Shown here: positions 31,448 to 40,636 of the stretch, piece after piece
Numbering within the stretch: position 1 is the stretch's first letter
Layout: every line of letters starts with the position of its first letter
Assembly (NCBI RefSeq): GCF_000379805.1
Contig: NZ_KB903531.1
Span: forward strand, 400,960-450,620
From: Lewinella cohaerens DSM 23179
Lineage (GTDB): Bacteria; Bacteroidota; Bacteroidia; Chitinophagales; Saprospiraceae
Length of the DNA stretch: 49,661 nucleotides
Direction of reading: 5' to 3'
Made by a program: the position numbers and the translations under genes
Notes under the pieces: model-generated
What the model was told of the DNA's origin: nothing
Databases searched by the model: none
The model's input: only the letters and a program-made list of their open reading frames with translations

Positions 31448-34400
31448 ATGCCATTACTAGACTTTAACATCTTCCAGCGCTTGCTATTATCCCTTTTGAG
31501 CATCGGGTGGAGTTTCATCGCAGCTGGACAAAATCCACAGCCTTCTTTTTTTCACTACACCTCCGCAGATGGCTTGCCTAGTTCCGAATGCTACGAAATT
31601 ATCCAGGATCAAAAAGGATACATCTGGATATCTACAGACAATGGTGTAAGCCGCTTCGATGGCTATGAATTTAAGAATTACGGCACGGAAGAAGGTCTCC
31701 TGGATAAAACCGTATTGGTGATGAAAGAAGATCACCGGGGCTGGATTTGGCTCAGCACTTTTTCAGGTAACTTTTACATTATCCAGGGGGACAGCATTGT
31801 GCCTTATGCTCATAACGATGTCCTTCAGCAAATCAGAAGTAAATATTACCTAATCGAAAACTTCGACATCGACGAGCAAGGAGAAATGCTGGTGGTTATG
31901 AAGGGGTATAATATTGGCAAAATTGATAAAAAGGGGAAACTGAGTGTTTTCTTTAACGCTACGATCGAAGAGCAAGGCTACCATTCAATTTACTACGCTG
32001 AAGGTAGTAACACCCCTTATTATCTATCCAGAGAATTGAACGATTCCGAAGAAGGCAAAGCCTATTTCACTCAAAAATATTGGGATAACAATCTGCTCTT
32101 TTTTGTGGTTTACCAAGCATCTAACCCGGCTCCCTTGTCTTACCATTTTCCCGTAGACCACTCTGATCGTCCACAACAGGGGTCCGGTAGTCGCACCAAT
32201 GTCCAAGCTCTCACAGCTGGACCACTCATCCAAAACTTCGACTCCCTTTTCCATATACCAGTACAAGGAGCACCTGAATTTTTGACGGGTCGATCTCCCG
32301 ATTTCATCAATTGCGTTTTCAATGATACCGACGGCAGTATTCTGGTTGGTTATAACCTACTGGCTGGTCTCAAACATTATACTTCCGTGGATCGGCTTCT
32401 GGCCCATCAGCCCAGTGCTGTTCTACTGGAAGGGTACACGGTCACCCATGTGCTCAAAGATCGCTGGGGCGGGTTGTGGGCCGCCACCCTCGAGGATGGT
32501 ATATTTTATGCTCCCGTTCCAGAAAACTTTACCAATACTGTTGAGACCAATCAAGAGGGTGGTATTCTTAGTGAAATAGCGATCAGCAAAAATGAAGGCA
32601 TTATTGTGGCTCAATCTTCCGGAAAAGTCTATGCAGTGAAGGAGGATTTGAGTTTGCAAGAACATTCTTTCATCGAAAACATGAATAGCCTGAACGATTT
32701 GGTTGCCTTTGACTCCCTGCCCATCTTGAGTACTTCTCCACTTAAATACTGGAACAATGGTGCTTGGACGGAGTACCAACGCTATTATGAGGTCAATCGA
32801 ATGATGCGGGGTATTGGTTTAAAAAAAATAGAACCCTCCCAACAAAACAATCAATTCTGGGGGATACATGCGATGCGAGGGCTCTTTAAATTTTCCTACC
32901 AAAACCAAAAAATCAATATTGAAGAGAATTTTTCCCTGCCAGGTAGTAACAAGATGACTGCACTCGCAGAAGATTTGCAAGGCAATGTATGGCTAGGAGG
33001 CTTAGACGGTTTATTTAAACTGGCAGGAGATAAGACAGCCCCAATTGCCCAGAAGGGCCACCCCATTTACAAGGAAAGAGTCGAAGATATTCAACTATTA
33101 CCCGGCGGAGGGATCGCAGTAGCTACCCGAGGAAGTGGCATCTACCTCCAACGAGCAGATTCGCTCGTCATTTGGTCGGTTGCTGATGGGCTTAGCTCTA
33201 ACACTATCAGCCACCTACACATAGCAGACGGTATTTTGTGGGCAACAGGTAACAAAGGGCTCAATCGTATCCCCTTACAGGAAGGAATTACTGCTAATTA
33301 TATCTTCACCCGTAAAGATGGGCTACCGAATGAGCATATTAATGACCTCGCTATTCTCGGGGATTACATTTATTTGATTTCTCAAAACAACATTACGCGA
33401 ATCAGCCAGCAGCCACCCACAGTAATTGCCCCCTCCCCTCTTTACATTGACAAAATGTTCGTCAATGGGAAAGCATACCATCCAAGCCAATTGCAACAAC
33501 TCGACTGGCAGGAAAATAATATTCAGCTGGATTATCATCTTTTGGATTATTCCCAAGACGGAAAAATACAATATCGCTTCCGCTTAAACCCTCAAAATGA
33601 ATGGTTCACAACCGCTAATAACTCCATGGACTTGCTCAACCTCAATCCCGGTAACTATCAACTAGATATCGAAGCCAAAGGCAAAGGAGGTGACTGGATC
33701 GCGGCGGCACCGATTGCCATCAATATTTCTCCTCCCTTCTGGCAAACCATCTGGTTCCTAACCCTTATCATCACTATTGGTTTGTTGATTGGTTACGCTA
33801 TTTTTCTTCGCAGAATGCAGGAGCTATCAAAGGAAAAAGAACGCATCGCCCTTGAAGAGCAAGTCAGCCAGCTTAAACAACAAGCCTATCGCGCCCAGAT
33901 GAACCCCCACTTTATCTTCAACTGCCTGAGCACGATCCAGGGGATGATTATTGGTGACGAAAGAGAGCAAGATAAAGCCATCAGAATGGTGACGAGTTTT
34001 TCCCAACTTATCCGTTCCGCACTGGAATTTGCCGAAGAAGAGACCGTTTTATTAAAAGAAGAACTCAAACTTTTGCACAACTACCTAGCACTGGAACAGC
34101 TCCGATTTAACCACAGTTTTACTTACGAAATTAAGGTTCAACCTACCATTGAGCCCGACTGGGTGCGCGTGCCACCAATGCTTATTCAGCCTTTTGCAGA
34201 AAACGCTGTCCTGCACGGCATGGAAAAGAAAAATGGAGATGGGAAGGTCATTCTTTCTTACGAATTAATAGACCATACTTTGCGGGTAACCATTGAAGAC
34301 AACGGCCCAGGTATTAACGCAACAAAAGCCGAAAAAGCTAAATTTGCCAGTAAGTACCAACACAAATCCCTAGGCATGACCATCACTCAGCGTAGGTTAT

Positions 34401-34507
34401 CTATTCTCAATAATAACCAATTTGAAGTAGAGGTAGAAGAACCTCGTGATGTCAATGGCCAAATCACAGGCACTAAATTGACCGTCTACATCCCGCTTTC
34501 TCAATAA
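31448..34507 (+). CDS. Two-component sensor: Reg_prop propeller, Y_Y_Y and LytS-type histidine kinase (paralogue 2)
   Basis: 1019 residues from the ATG at 31448; the frame runs back into the previous gene but MPLLDFNIFQRLLLSLL gives a proper signal peptide ending FIAAGQ. The architecture is the same as the gene 10 bp upstream: propeller (GLPSSECYEIIQDQKGYIW, DHRGWIWLSTFSGNFY, GNVWLGGLDGLFKL), Y_Y_Y (YHLLDYSQDGKIQYRFRL), helix (IWFLTLIITIGLLIGYAIF), kinase His821 (MNPHFIFNCLSTIQ) and ATP-binding QPFAENAVLHGM and IEDNGPGI. The ends are well conserved with the paralogue while the propeller middle has diverged, which suggests a different ligand for the same output. It probably signals to the LytTR regulator upstream. 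Confidence 0.9.
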   Translation: MPLLDFNIFQRLLLSLLSIGWSFIAAGQNPQPSFFHYTSADGLPSSECYEIIQDQKGYIWISTDNGVSRFDGYEFKNYGTEEGLLDKTVLVMKEDHRGWIWLSTFSGNFYIIQGDSIVPYAHNDVLQQIRSKYYLIENFDIDEQGEMLVVMKGYNIGKIDKKGKLSVFFNATIEEQGYHSIYYAEGSNTPYYLSRELNDSEEGKAYFTQKYWDNNLLFFVVYQASNPAPLSYHFPVDHSDRPQQGSGSRTNVQALTAGPLIQNFDSLFHIPVQGAPEFLTGRSPDFINCVFNDTDGSILVGYNLLAGLKHYTSVDRLLAHQPSAVLLEGYTVTHVLKDRWGGLWAATLEDGIFYAPVPENFTNTVETNQEGGILSEIAISKNEGIIVAQSSGKVYAVKEDLSLQEHSFIENMNSLNDLVAFDSLPILSTSPLKYWNNGAWTEYQRYYEVNRMMRGIGLKKIEPSQQNNQFWGIHAMRGLFKFSYQNQKINIEENFSLPGSNKMTALAEDLQGNVWLGGLDGLFKLAGDKTAPIAQKGHPIYKERVEDIQLLPGGGIAVATRGSGIYLQRADSLVIWSVADGLSSNTISHLHIADGILWATGNKGLNRIPLQEGITANYIFTRKDGLPNEHINDLAILGDYIYLISQNNITRISQQPPTVIAPSPLYIDKMFVNGKAYHPSQLQQLDWQENNIQLDYHLLDYSQDGKIQYRFRLNPQNEWFTTANNSMDLLNLNPGNYQLDIEAKGKGGDWIAAAPIAINISPPFWQTIWFLTLIITIGLLIGYAIFLRRMQELSKEKERIALEEQVSQLKQQAYRAQMNPHFIFNCLSTIQGMIIGDEREQDKAIRMVTSFSQLIRSALEFAEEETVLLKEELKLLHNYLALEQLRFNHSFTYEIKVQPTIEPDWVRVPPMLIQPFAENAVLHGMEKKNGDGKVILSYELIDHTLRVTIEDNGPGINATKAEKAKFASKYQHKSLGMTITQRRLSILNNNQFEVEVEEPRDVNGQITGTKLTVYIPLSQ

Positions 34508-34523
34508 AATCAAAATGAGGTTT

Positions 34524-36005
34524 CTATTTTCTCCACGGAAGTTTATCGAGCATATCACGCGCCTCTGGGACCAGCTTAAAACCTAAAATGCCCAAGCCGA
34601 ATAAAACGACGATCAACAATGACCGAACCACTAGGTCTACCAAGAAATGATAAGAGATACTTGCCAGCTGGGCTTGCGCCCCAAAGACAACAATTCCCAG
34701 CAGCAGTATTCCCAATATTTCCCAGCTAAAAGGGTGCATTTTGTAATAGCGCCAAATCAGGCCTTGGTAAATCACGTTGGTCAACATTATTGTACTTGCT
34801 GTAGCGATAGCCGCGCCAGTGATGCCCATCTTCGTAATCAGCAAATAATTGGCCAAAGCATTCAAGACCACCGCAAATATTTTCACAACCAAGTCCCAGC
34901 GAAAGTGGTCACTCAAGTTGAGAATCGTCACATTGTACCCATTCACACAATGGATCAACTGGCCAATACCCAACCATATCGCCACAGTAGTGCCCCCGGC
35001 AAATTCGGGACCGATAAGTAAAACAGCATTGTCTAAATTGGCAACTATGCCAATAAAAATCAAGAGTGCTATGGCAAAAGCCCCTCTCGTTGAGCGTTTG
35101 TAAATATCCTGAATTTGAACCTGGTCATTGTCTTTCCAGGCTTGTGCAATCAGTGGCGTCACAATTTGCCGAACGGCCTCGTAGGGCATGATAATGATGG
35201 TCGTAATAAAATAAAATATGCTGTAGACGCCATTGGCTTCAAAACTCAAAATAGCCGGAATCATGATGCTATCAATACGGTTAATCAACTGGTTACCAAC
35301 CCCACTGAGCACATTGAATAAATTATAACTCCCCATTTCTCGCAGACGCTCGGTGGGATAAGCCGGCCAATTAATTTTGAGGTGCCACTCCCCCATTCGC
35401 TTTAGATAAACATAGGCTCCAAGAACAAGAACTCCTTGTTTTAATACAATCAAAAGTAGAAATTGATCCACCGTCAAGCCTCCAAAATAAAACCAAACGA
35501 TCAATGCTGTGGTAATCACCCTAGCCACTAAATCCTTGAAAAACAAGGTAATACTTGGTCGTAAAAGCGCCGTGAGGTAAGCAACCAATATATCAAAGGA
35601 AACAGAAAGGGTCAACAACAAAGGCAGCAGCCAATAACTACTCAGAAGGTATTTCTCATTGTTATCCGAGCGAAACCATTCAATAAAATGGTCTTTTCCT
35701 CCCCACAGAATCAATAACATGACCAACAAACCGATATGAGCTACCAAGAGGCTAAAGCCCAGAAAACCAGAATGTGATTTTTCTTTATCCCGATAAAATG
35801 GGAAATATCGAATAAGTCCAGATCTCATCCCCAAACTAGCCAAGGTCGCCAGCACGGCTGCCGTTGGAAAAAGCCACTGAACAAAACCATAAACCTCGGG
35901 GCCCAAAATACGAGGGTAAAGCAGAATGCCATTTAAAAAGCCCAACAAGACCCCTGCATACATCCAGATGCCTGCCTTCAACCCTTGTCTTTGAATTACA
36001 CCCAT
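34524..36005 (-). CDS. Polysaccharide flippase, Wzx/MATE-like (MOP superfamily)
   Basis: 493 residues with about 14 hydrophobic helices, the usual number for Wzx-type exporters. It begins QGLKAGIWMYAGVLLGFLNGILLYPRILGPEVYGFVQWLF, the typical first two helices, and contains GVGNQLINRIDSIMIPAILSFEANGVYSI, a common mid-protein segment. Family members flip lipid-linked glycans across the inner membrane. The GT2 gene directly upstream ends 6 bp before this start, so both are in one operon and likely handle the same glycan. No polymerase or chain-length gene is visible, so the glycan type is undetermined. Confidence 0.86.
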   Translation of the reverse strand: MGVIQRQGLKAGIWMYAGVLLGFLNGILLYPRILGPEVYGFVQWLFPTAAVLATLASLGMRSGLIRYFPFYRDKEKSHSGFLGFSLLVAHIGLLVMLLILWGGKDHFIEWFRSDNNEKYLLSSYWLLPLLLTLSVSFDILVAYLTALLRPSITLFFKDLVARVITTALIVWFYFGGLTVDQFLLLIVLKQGVLVLGAYVYLKRMGEWHLKINWPAYPTERLREMGSYNLFNVLSGVGNQLINRIDSIMIPAILSFEANGVYSIFYFITTIIIMPYEAVRQIVTPLIAQAWKDNDQVQIQDIYKRSTRGAFAIALLIFIGIVANLDNAVLLIGPEFAGGTTVAIWLGIGQLIHCVNGYNVTILNLSDHFRWDLVVKIFAVVLNALANYLLITKMGITGAAIATASTIMLTNVIYQGLIWRYYKMHPFSWEILGILLLGIVVFGAQAQLASISYHFLVDLVVRSLLIVVLFGLGILGFKLVPEARDMLDKLPWRK

Positions 36006-36011
36006 AACTGC

Positions 36012-36971
36012 TTATTGACCACCAGTGATATCCTTTTTTATCGTATCCTGAACGAACTGATAAAGGTAATTGCGTTCCCTGCGGCGGCGAATTTCGGCTA
36101 ATTGCCCCAATAATTGTATATCTCTTCGCCAAAATGTTGGCAAACGATGCCCCTTACCTGCGCGAACCGTTATCCATTGGGTGTGTAAAGCAACAATAAA
36201 TGCTTTCAATAGTGCTCCGCCCCACGACCGGCGTGGGTCTTTCAACCAGCAGATGAGCATACCTGTTCGTACTTGTGCAGCTATCCAGTCGGCACGCTCT
36301 CCTTTCGCCGAAAAGTTGGAGTGCTGGTGGCCAATTCGTGCCCGAGGGACCACTAGCAATGGCGTATTGTATTCATAAAGAAGGCGCTGAAAAAGCTCCG
36401 TATCCTCACCATATTGTTTAAAAACAGGGTCAAACCACGGTTTATCGGCCATTGCTGTGGCACGGAAAATAACACAGGCCCCATTGATTTGAGTATAATC
36501 TACAGGATAGCTAAGTTGTAGATCACCTCGCTCCAAATCGGCAGCTAGCCCGGTAATTGGCGCTACGTAATGGTGATAAGTTTTTTCGCTGATTGTCTTT
36601 AGCGAAAGGTCATACGACAATGGTGCTGCTACTGTCGCTGACGAACAGTCCTCCATCGCTTCCACCAAATGGCTGATAGTATCCGGTGCCAAAACAGCAT
36701 CCTGGTTGAGGATTATCAGATAGTCGTGACCATCAGATAGTGCTTTGGCCAAGCCTGCATTGCACGCACGACCAAAACCTATTCCCGCAGGTAGCGGCAG
36801 ACGCGCTATTACTGGCGCGTTTACCCCAGCATAAGGTTCAGGACTATTATCCGCCAGATAAACCGTCTTTACCGGGTATTCAGAAGCTTGAATGCTCGCC
36901 AAACACCCTTCTATAAAATCATCGCCCAGGTAATATGGAATTACAAGACCAACGGTTGGTGGTATTTTCAA
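36012..36971 (-). CDS. Glycosyltransferase family 2
   Basis: 319 residues with the GT-A fold order: VGLVIPYYLGDDFIEGCLASIQAS, then YLADNSPEPY, GFGRACNAGLAKAL, and the metal/nucleotide site IILNQDAVLAPDT where a DxD is usual. Later come QINGACVIFRATAM and the catalytic-region YGEDTELFQRL. It resembles rhamnosyltransferase-type GT2 enzymes. No membrane segment is clear, so it likely acts at the cytoplasmic membrane face on a lipid-linked acceptor, with the flippase 6 bp downstream exporting the product. It is divergent from the sulfotransferase gene. Confidence 0.9.
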   Translation of the reverse strand: MKIPPTVGLVIPYYLGDDFIEGCLASIQASEYPVKTVYLADNSPEPYAGVNAPVIARLPLPAGIGFGRACNAGLAKALSDGHDYLIILNQDAVLAPDTISHLVEAMEDCSSATVAAPLSYDLSLKTISEKTYHHYVAPITGLAADLERGDLQLSYPVDYTQINGACVIFRATAMADKPWFDPVFKQYGEDTELFQRLLYEYNTPLLVVPRARIGHQHSNFSAKGERADWIAAQVRTGMLICWLKDPRRSWGGALLKAFIVALHTQWITVRAGKGHRLPTFWRRDIQLLGQLAEIRRRRERNYLYQFVQDTIKKDITGGQ

Positions 36972-37036
36972 AATTTTGATCTTACTTTTGCGACGAAGTT
37001 ATAACCTTCCTTAGTCTTGAACAATATTTATGCTAC

Positions 37037-37846
37037 ATGATTGATTCTTCCTCTGTGCTCGTCTTGTTGGGTATGCACCGTTCGGGTACTTCCCTAACGG
37101 CCAATTGGCTTCATCATTGTGGCCTTCATCTTGGCGACAGGCTGCTGACCCACGACGAGAGTAACCCCACTGGGCATTATGAAGACATCGATTTTTTACA
37201 ACTTCACAAAGACATTCTGGCAGACAATAAAACGGACTATACCTACGCCGGCGAAACGCCTTTGCAGCTTTCTGCCTATCATCGCGCCCGGGCCAAAGCC
37301 ATGGTGACCTATAAGCAGCAACTGCACCAACAATGGGGCTGGAAAGAACCAAGAACCTGCTTATTCACAGACCTTTACCAGGAATTGCTTCCAGAAGCCA
37401 AATACATTATTCTGGTCCGCCCTCCACACAAAGTAATCAATTCACTCATGCAGCGCGACTGGACTCGCATCCGCTTGAGTTTTCGCGATCACCCAATAAA
37501 ACGCTGGTACAAAGGCTATTTGCTGAGAAAAAACAGAAAAGCCAGGGCACTCCGTTATGCCAAAGCATGGAAATATTACAATGAGCAGCTTTTAACCTTG
37601 GTAACTTCTCTTCCTGAAAAGGATTATTTTTTGGGAACCACCGATGATGTAAAAAAGCATTCCTCCAGTATCTTTCAAAAACTTACCACTTTCGGATTCA
37701 AATTAGAAAACTACCCTATTTCCTCTGTCTTGATCAAAAGGCCTTCGCTGCCCAAGGAAAACTGGGTACTTCCTGATGCCCTAAACCAAGAGATGGAAGA
37801 GCTGTACACTTCCTTACTGGAATTTCGGTCAATTCACAAGGTGTAA
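37037..37846 (+). CDS. Sulfotransferase family protein
   Basis: 269 residues. The N-terminal P-loop-like 5'-phosphosulfate site GMHRSGTS (12-19) is directly followed by LTANWLHHCGLHLGD, as in bacterial carbohydrate sulfotransferases. GWKEPRTCLF and YIILVRPPHKVINSLMQRD are the further PAPS and 3'-phosphate-binding parts. It should transfer sulfate from PAPS to a sugar or lipid hydroxyl. Being divergent from the GT2/flippase operon, it may sulfate the same glycan, which is inference. Its last 18 bp overlap the 3' end of the convergent T9SS gene. Confidence 0.83.
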   Translation: MIDSSSVLVLLGMHRSGTSLTANWLHHCGLHLGDRLLTHDESNPTGHYEDIDFLQLHKDILADNKTDYTYAGETPLQLSAYHRARAKAMVTYKQQLHQQWGWKEPRTCLFTDLYQELLPEAKYIILVRPPHKVINSLMQRDWTRIRLSFRDHPIKRWYKGYLLRKNRKARALRYAKAWKYYNEQLLTLVTSLPEKDYFLGTTDDVKKHSSSIFQKLTTFGFKLENYPISSVLIKRPSLPKENWVLPDALNQEMEELYTSLLEFRSIHKV

Positions 37847-39901
37847 ATCTCCTTCTAAAAACACTTGCTTGCCAGAACTACAGGTATAAATGAGGTAATA
37901 CACATAAACGCCTGCCTGTGCCGGCCGCCCTCTGAACGTTCCATCCCAGGTAGATAAGGGGCCATTGAATGCAGCGTCATCAAGTCGATAAAGGTGTTCC
38001 CCCCAGCGGGAGAAAATATCAAAACGGTCGATGCGCGCTCCCGACTCGCCAGGAAACAATACGACCTCGTCATTAACACCATCTTTATTCATCGGACTAA
38101 AGGCATTAGGAATGTACAACTGTTGAGGAGGAAACACCTCCAGCAGCATCAAACTGTCACAACCTTCACTACTCGCTCCCGGTAATAACACCTCGTATTT
38201 TCCGGGCTGCTGATAGCTTACACCATTCACCAAAACCGCCTCGTCAGCACAAAGCGCAATTTCAGTGGACCCTACGGCGGGTGGCAGTGCATAGAGTTCC
38301 AAATAAATGATAGTATCACAACCGGAAGTCGCGGAAGGTGCTAAAAACTGATAACTCCCTGCGCCCAGCATAGTGTCTTGCCAAGTATAGGAATCCCCGG
38401 GGCAAAGAGCAGCCTCCAAACTCAGTTCTACGTTCTCGCGAATAGCTACGACAAGGCGAAAAAGCGTGTCGCACAAATCAGGTTCGGGAGTTTCCACTAG
38501 GTACTCAAATTCACCCGCTCCCGTAATCGTTTGCCCACCAAAGAAGAGGCTATCACCCTCACAAAGAAAGGCTTCGTTTTCAACAAGAACTTCCCCTGCC
38601 GTTGGGTTATTAAGGGTTGCCCTCGTAGGGTCATTTAGCTCCACTGTTGTGGGATCATCGGATAAAATCTGGTCACCTAAAAGCGAAGGAAGGCTTTCTA
38701 TGATGGCTTGGCTCGAGAAATCCCCTTGCACCTCCGTACTTACCGTAATTTCGAAGCGGAGAGTATCTCCATCAGCAATACTAAAGTTATCGTAAATAAG
38801 TATCTCTTCCCCGACACCTGTTCCCGCAGCAGCAGCTACCCCCATCGGATTAGCCGGAACAATTTGCTCAATAACGGTTCCCGCAGGAAACTGGTCTCGT
38901 AGACGTAAACCGCTCAAATTTTCATAAGCTTTGTTAATAATCGTTACAGAATACGTTACGTTTGTTGATTCACAACCATAATTCACCCCTTCCAATTCCT
39001 TGACAATACTGAGGGTGTAAGGGCAAGAACAGCCATCGTTACCTACCGCTGAAGGGCCAGTGCCTACCAGCGTGGCAGCTCCTGTTTGAGCATCAATCAG
39101 CACCATTCGGTTCTGGTTAGGTGAGGCACCAGGGTTTACATTGGTAGCGCCATAACCATAGAGCTCTCCCTGGTTATTGAAGAACATCGCTCCAATATGC
39201 TGAACAATATTTGGGTCGGCTGCTCCTACGGTAAAAACATTACCGTAAGTGGGGCTATCGGCATCCATATCAATCCTTAGCAAATTATTCTTGGTAGCTA
39301 CGGGTTCTGGAGGCGCGCTCACTACATCGTAAAACCGTTGGAAGGTAAAAGCAACATTAGGGTTACAAGGATCAAAAACGATATCATCTAATGCGATAGT
39401 TACTGGGCCAGAATTCCCTGTAGATGGGTCCCAGCGCAGTGGCAACTCCTCTAAAAAGTTAAAACTTGGTGTAACTTGATAGATAAACAAGGAATTTCGA
39501 GGGCGTTGATTGACAACGAAACGCCCATCTGACGCAACATCACCCGCCCCGGTAATCCAGCCGCCTTCAGGTATCACTACCGACTCAGTACCCACCGTTG
39601 TCACTTGCCCATTGGCTGCAATTCTAATAATGTCGCCCGTATTTCGCCTTACCCCATAAATGTAGTGATCTAAACGGTTAAAGCCGATAGCATTGATCCA
39701 GGCGTTCGCATTAAAGACGGTATTAAAATTGACCTGATCTTCATTGGCTTCCACTTCATAAAAGCGCGTAAACGAAGGATTATTCGCTTGATAGAGGGAA
39801 ATAAAAAACTGATTGGTACATTGGTGAGGTTGGCCTATAAGCGATGGCAAAAAGAATAGCATACTCACCAGTAATGCACAAGATAAAAAGAGAATTTTCA
39901 T
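37829..39901 (-). CDS. Secreted T9SS cargo protein with gliding-motility C-terminal domain
   Basis: 690 residues with a signal peptide (ILFLSCALLVSMLFFLPSLIGQ). Residues about 30-300 look like a DUF6923-type propeller (YGVRRNTGDIIRIAANGQVTTVG). About 305-430 is a DUF11-like beta-sandwich (SIVKELEGVNYGCESTNVTYSVTIINKAYENLSGLRLRD in two strands). Short repeats with LCPGDSYTW/LCEGDSLFF follow. The last 90 residues, from QLYIPNAFSPMNKDGVNDE to YYLIYTCSSGKQVFLEGDL, match the gliding-motility C-terminal (type B) sorting domain, so export by the type IX system is expected. An exact minus-strand TATCTTTG lies at 39987-39980. Confidence 0.88.
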   Translation of the reverse strand: MKILFLSCALLVSMLFFLPSLIGQPHQCTNQFFISLYQANNPSFTRFYEVEANEDQVNFNTVFNANAWINAIGFNRLDHYIYGVRRNTGDIIRIAANGQVTTVGTESVVIPEGGWITGAGDVASDGRFVVNQRPRNSLFIYQVTPSFNFLEELPLRWDPSTGNSGPVTIALDDIVFDPCNPNVAFTFQRFYDVVSAPPEPVATKNNLLRIDMDADSPTYGNVFTVGAADPNIVQHIGAMFFNNQGELYGYGATNVNPGASPNQNRMVLIDAQTGAATLVGTGPSAVGNDGCSCPYTLSIVKELEGVNYGCESTNVTYSVTIINKAYENLSGLRLRDQFPAGTVIEQIVPANPMGVAAAAGTGVGEEILIYDNFSIADGDTLRFEITVSTEVQGDFSSQAIIESLPSLLGDQILSDDPTTVELNDPTRATLNNPTAGEVLVENEAFLCEGDSLFFGGQTITGAGEFEYLVETPEPDLCDTLFRLVVAIRENVELSLEAALCPGDSYTWQDTMLGAGSYQFLAPSATSGCDTIIYLELYALPPAVGSTEIALCADEAVLVNGVSYQQPGKYEVLLPGASSEGCDSLMLLEVFPPQQLYIPNAFSPMNKDGVNDEVVLFPGESGARIDRFDIFSRWGEHLYRLDDAAFNGPLSTWDGTFRGRPAQAGVYVYYLIYTCSSGKQVFLEGDLHLVN

Positions 39902-39979
39902 TCCGAGAGTGCGTTATTTATTAACTAAAAAGAGAGAGAATCTAGTAACTTTAAGCGTTTAAAAAAGCGCTTAGCACAA

Positions 39980-39987
39980 CAAAGATA
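39980..39987 (-). promoter_or_regulatory. -7 box of the T9SS cargo gene
   Basis: On the minus strand TATCTTTG matches TAnnTTTG, giving a predicted start about 70 bp before the ATG at 39901. No TTTG at the ideal upstream distance. AAGCG/CGCTT around 39953-39972 forms a small hairpin in the leader. Confidence 0.45.
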
Positions 39988-39991
39988 ACCA

Positions 39992-40591
39992 ATGAATCAT
40001 CACTACCGAATCCTTCTTTCTCTTTTTATCACCCTTCCTTTTTCAGGCATTAGCCAAGAAGCGACAGCCCCACCGATCTACTGGCAAAACCCCTCCTTTG
40101 AAGGCGAACCCCAAGACGCTACCGTCCCCATCGGCTGGCTGGGCTGCGAAGCCATGACCACGCCCGACATCCTCCCCGGCGTATGGGGCATCTACCAAGA
40201 AGCCAATGATGGCGACACCTACGTGGGCCTCATCACCCGCGCCAACGGCACCTGGGAGAGCATCACCCAACGTCTGCCACGTACCATCGAAAAAACAGAA
40301 TGCTACGTCTTCGGCCTCGACCTGGCGCGAGGGGCCACCTACAGCGGCTACAGCAGCCCCCTAAAAATACGCATCTGGGGCAGCACCGACCGTTGTAGCA
40401 AAGACCAGCTCCTCTACGAATCACCCCTCATTGAGCATACTTACTGGAAGCAACACCGCGTAGAATTTACCGCCGAACAGCCCATTCGCTACATCATTTT
40501 TGAAGCTTTTCATAAGGAAGGGTCGTTCCGCTATCCTGGGAATATTTTACTGGATAATTTGACGCCGATTCAAGTTTGTCCGCGGGCGTAG
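39992..40591 (+). CDS. Secreted carbohydrate-binding-like protein
   Basis: 199 residues with a signal peptide (ILLSLFITLPFSGIS, mature near QEATAPP). The mature region has a family pattern common in Bacteroidota: WQNPSFEGEPQDATVPIGWLGC, TTPDILPGVWGIYQEANDGDTYVGLITRANGTWESITQRL, CYVFGLDLARGATYSGYSSPLKIRIWG and YIIFEAFHKEG. It resembles the CBM4/9-like jelly roll found alone or in front of T9SS cargo. No sorting domain, so it may stay periplasmic or act as a small exported lectin. It is coding-strand neighbour of the Asn-synthase-like gene 45 bp on. Confidence 0.7.
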   Translation: MNHHYRILLSLFITLPFSGISQEATAPPIYWQNPSFEGEPQDATVPIGWLGCEAMTTPDILPGVWGIYQEANDGDTYVGLITRANGTWESITQRLPRTIEKTECYVFGLDLARGATYSGYSSPLKIRIWGSTDRCSKDQLLYESPLIEHTYWKQHRVEFTAEQPIRYIIFEAFHKEGSFRYPGNILLDNLTPIQVCPRA

Positions 40592-40636
40592 GAGACTACT
40601 CCCCTACCCCACACTTTCTTCGTAATTTAGCCCCTC

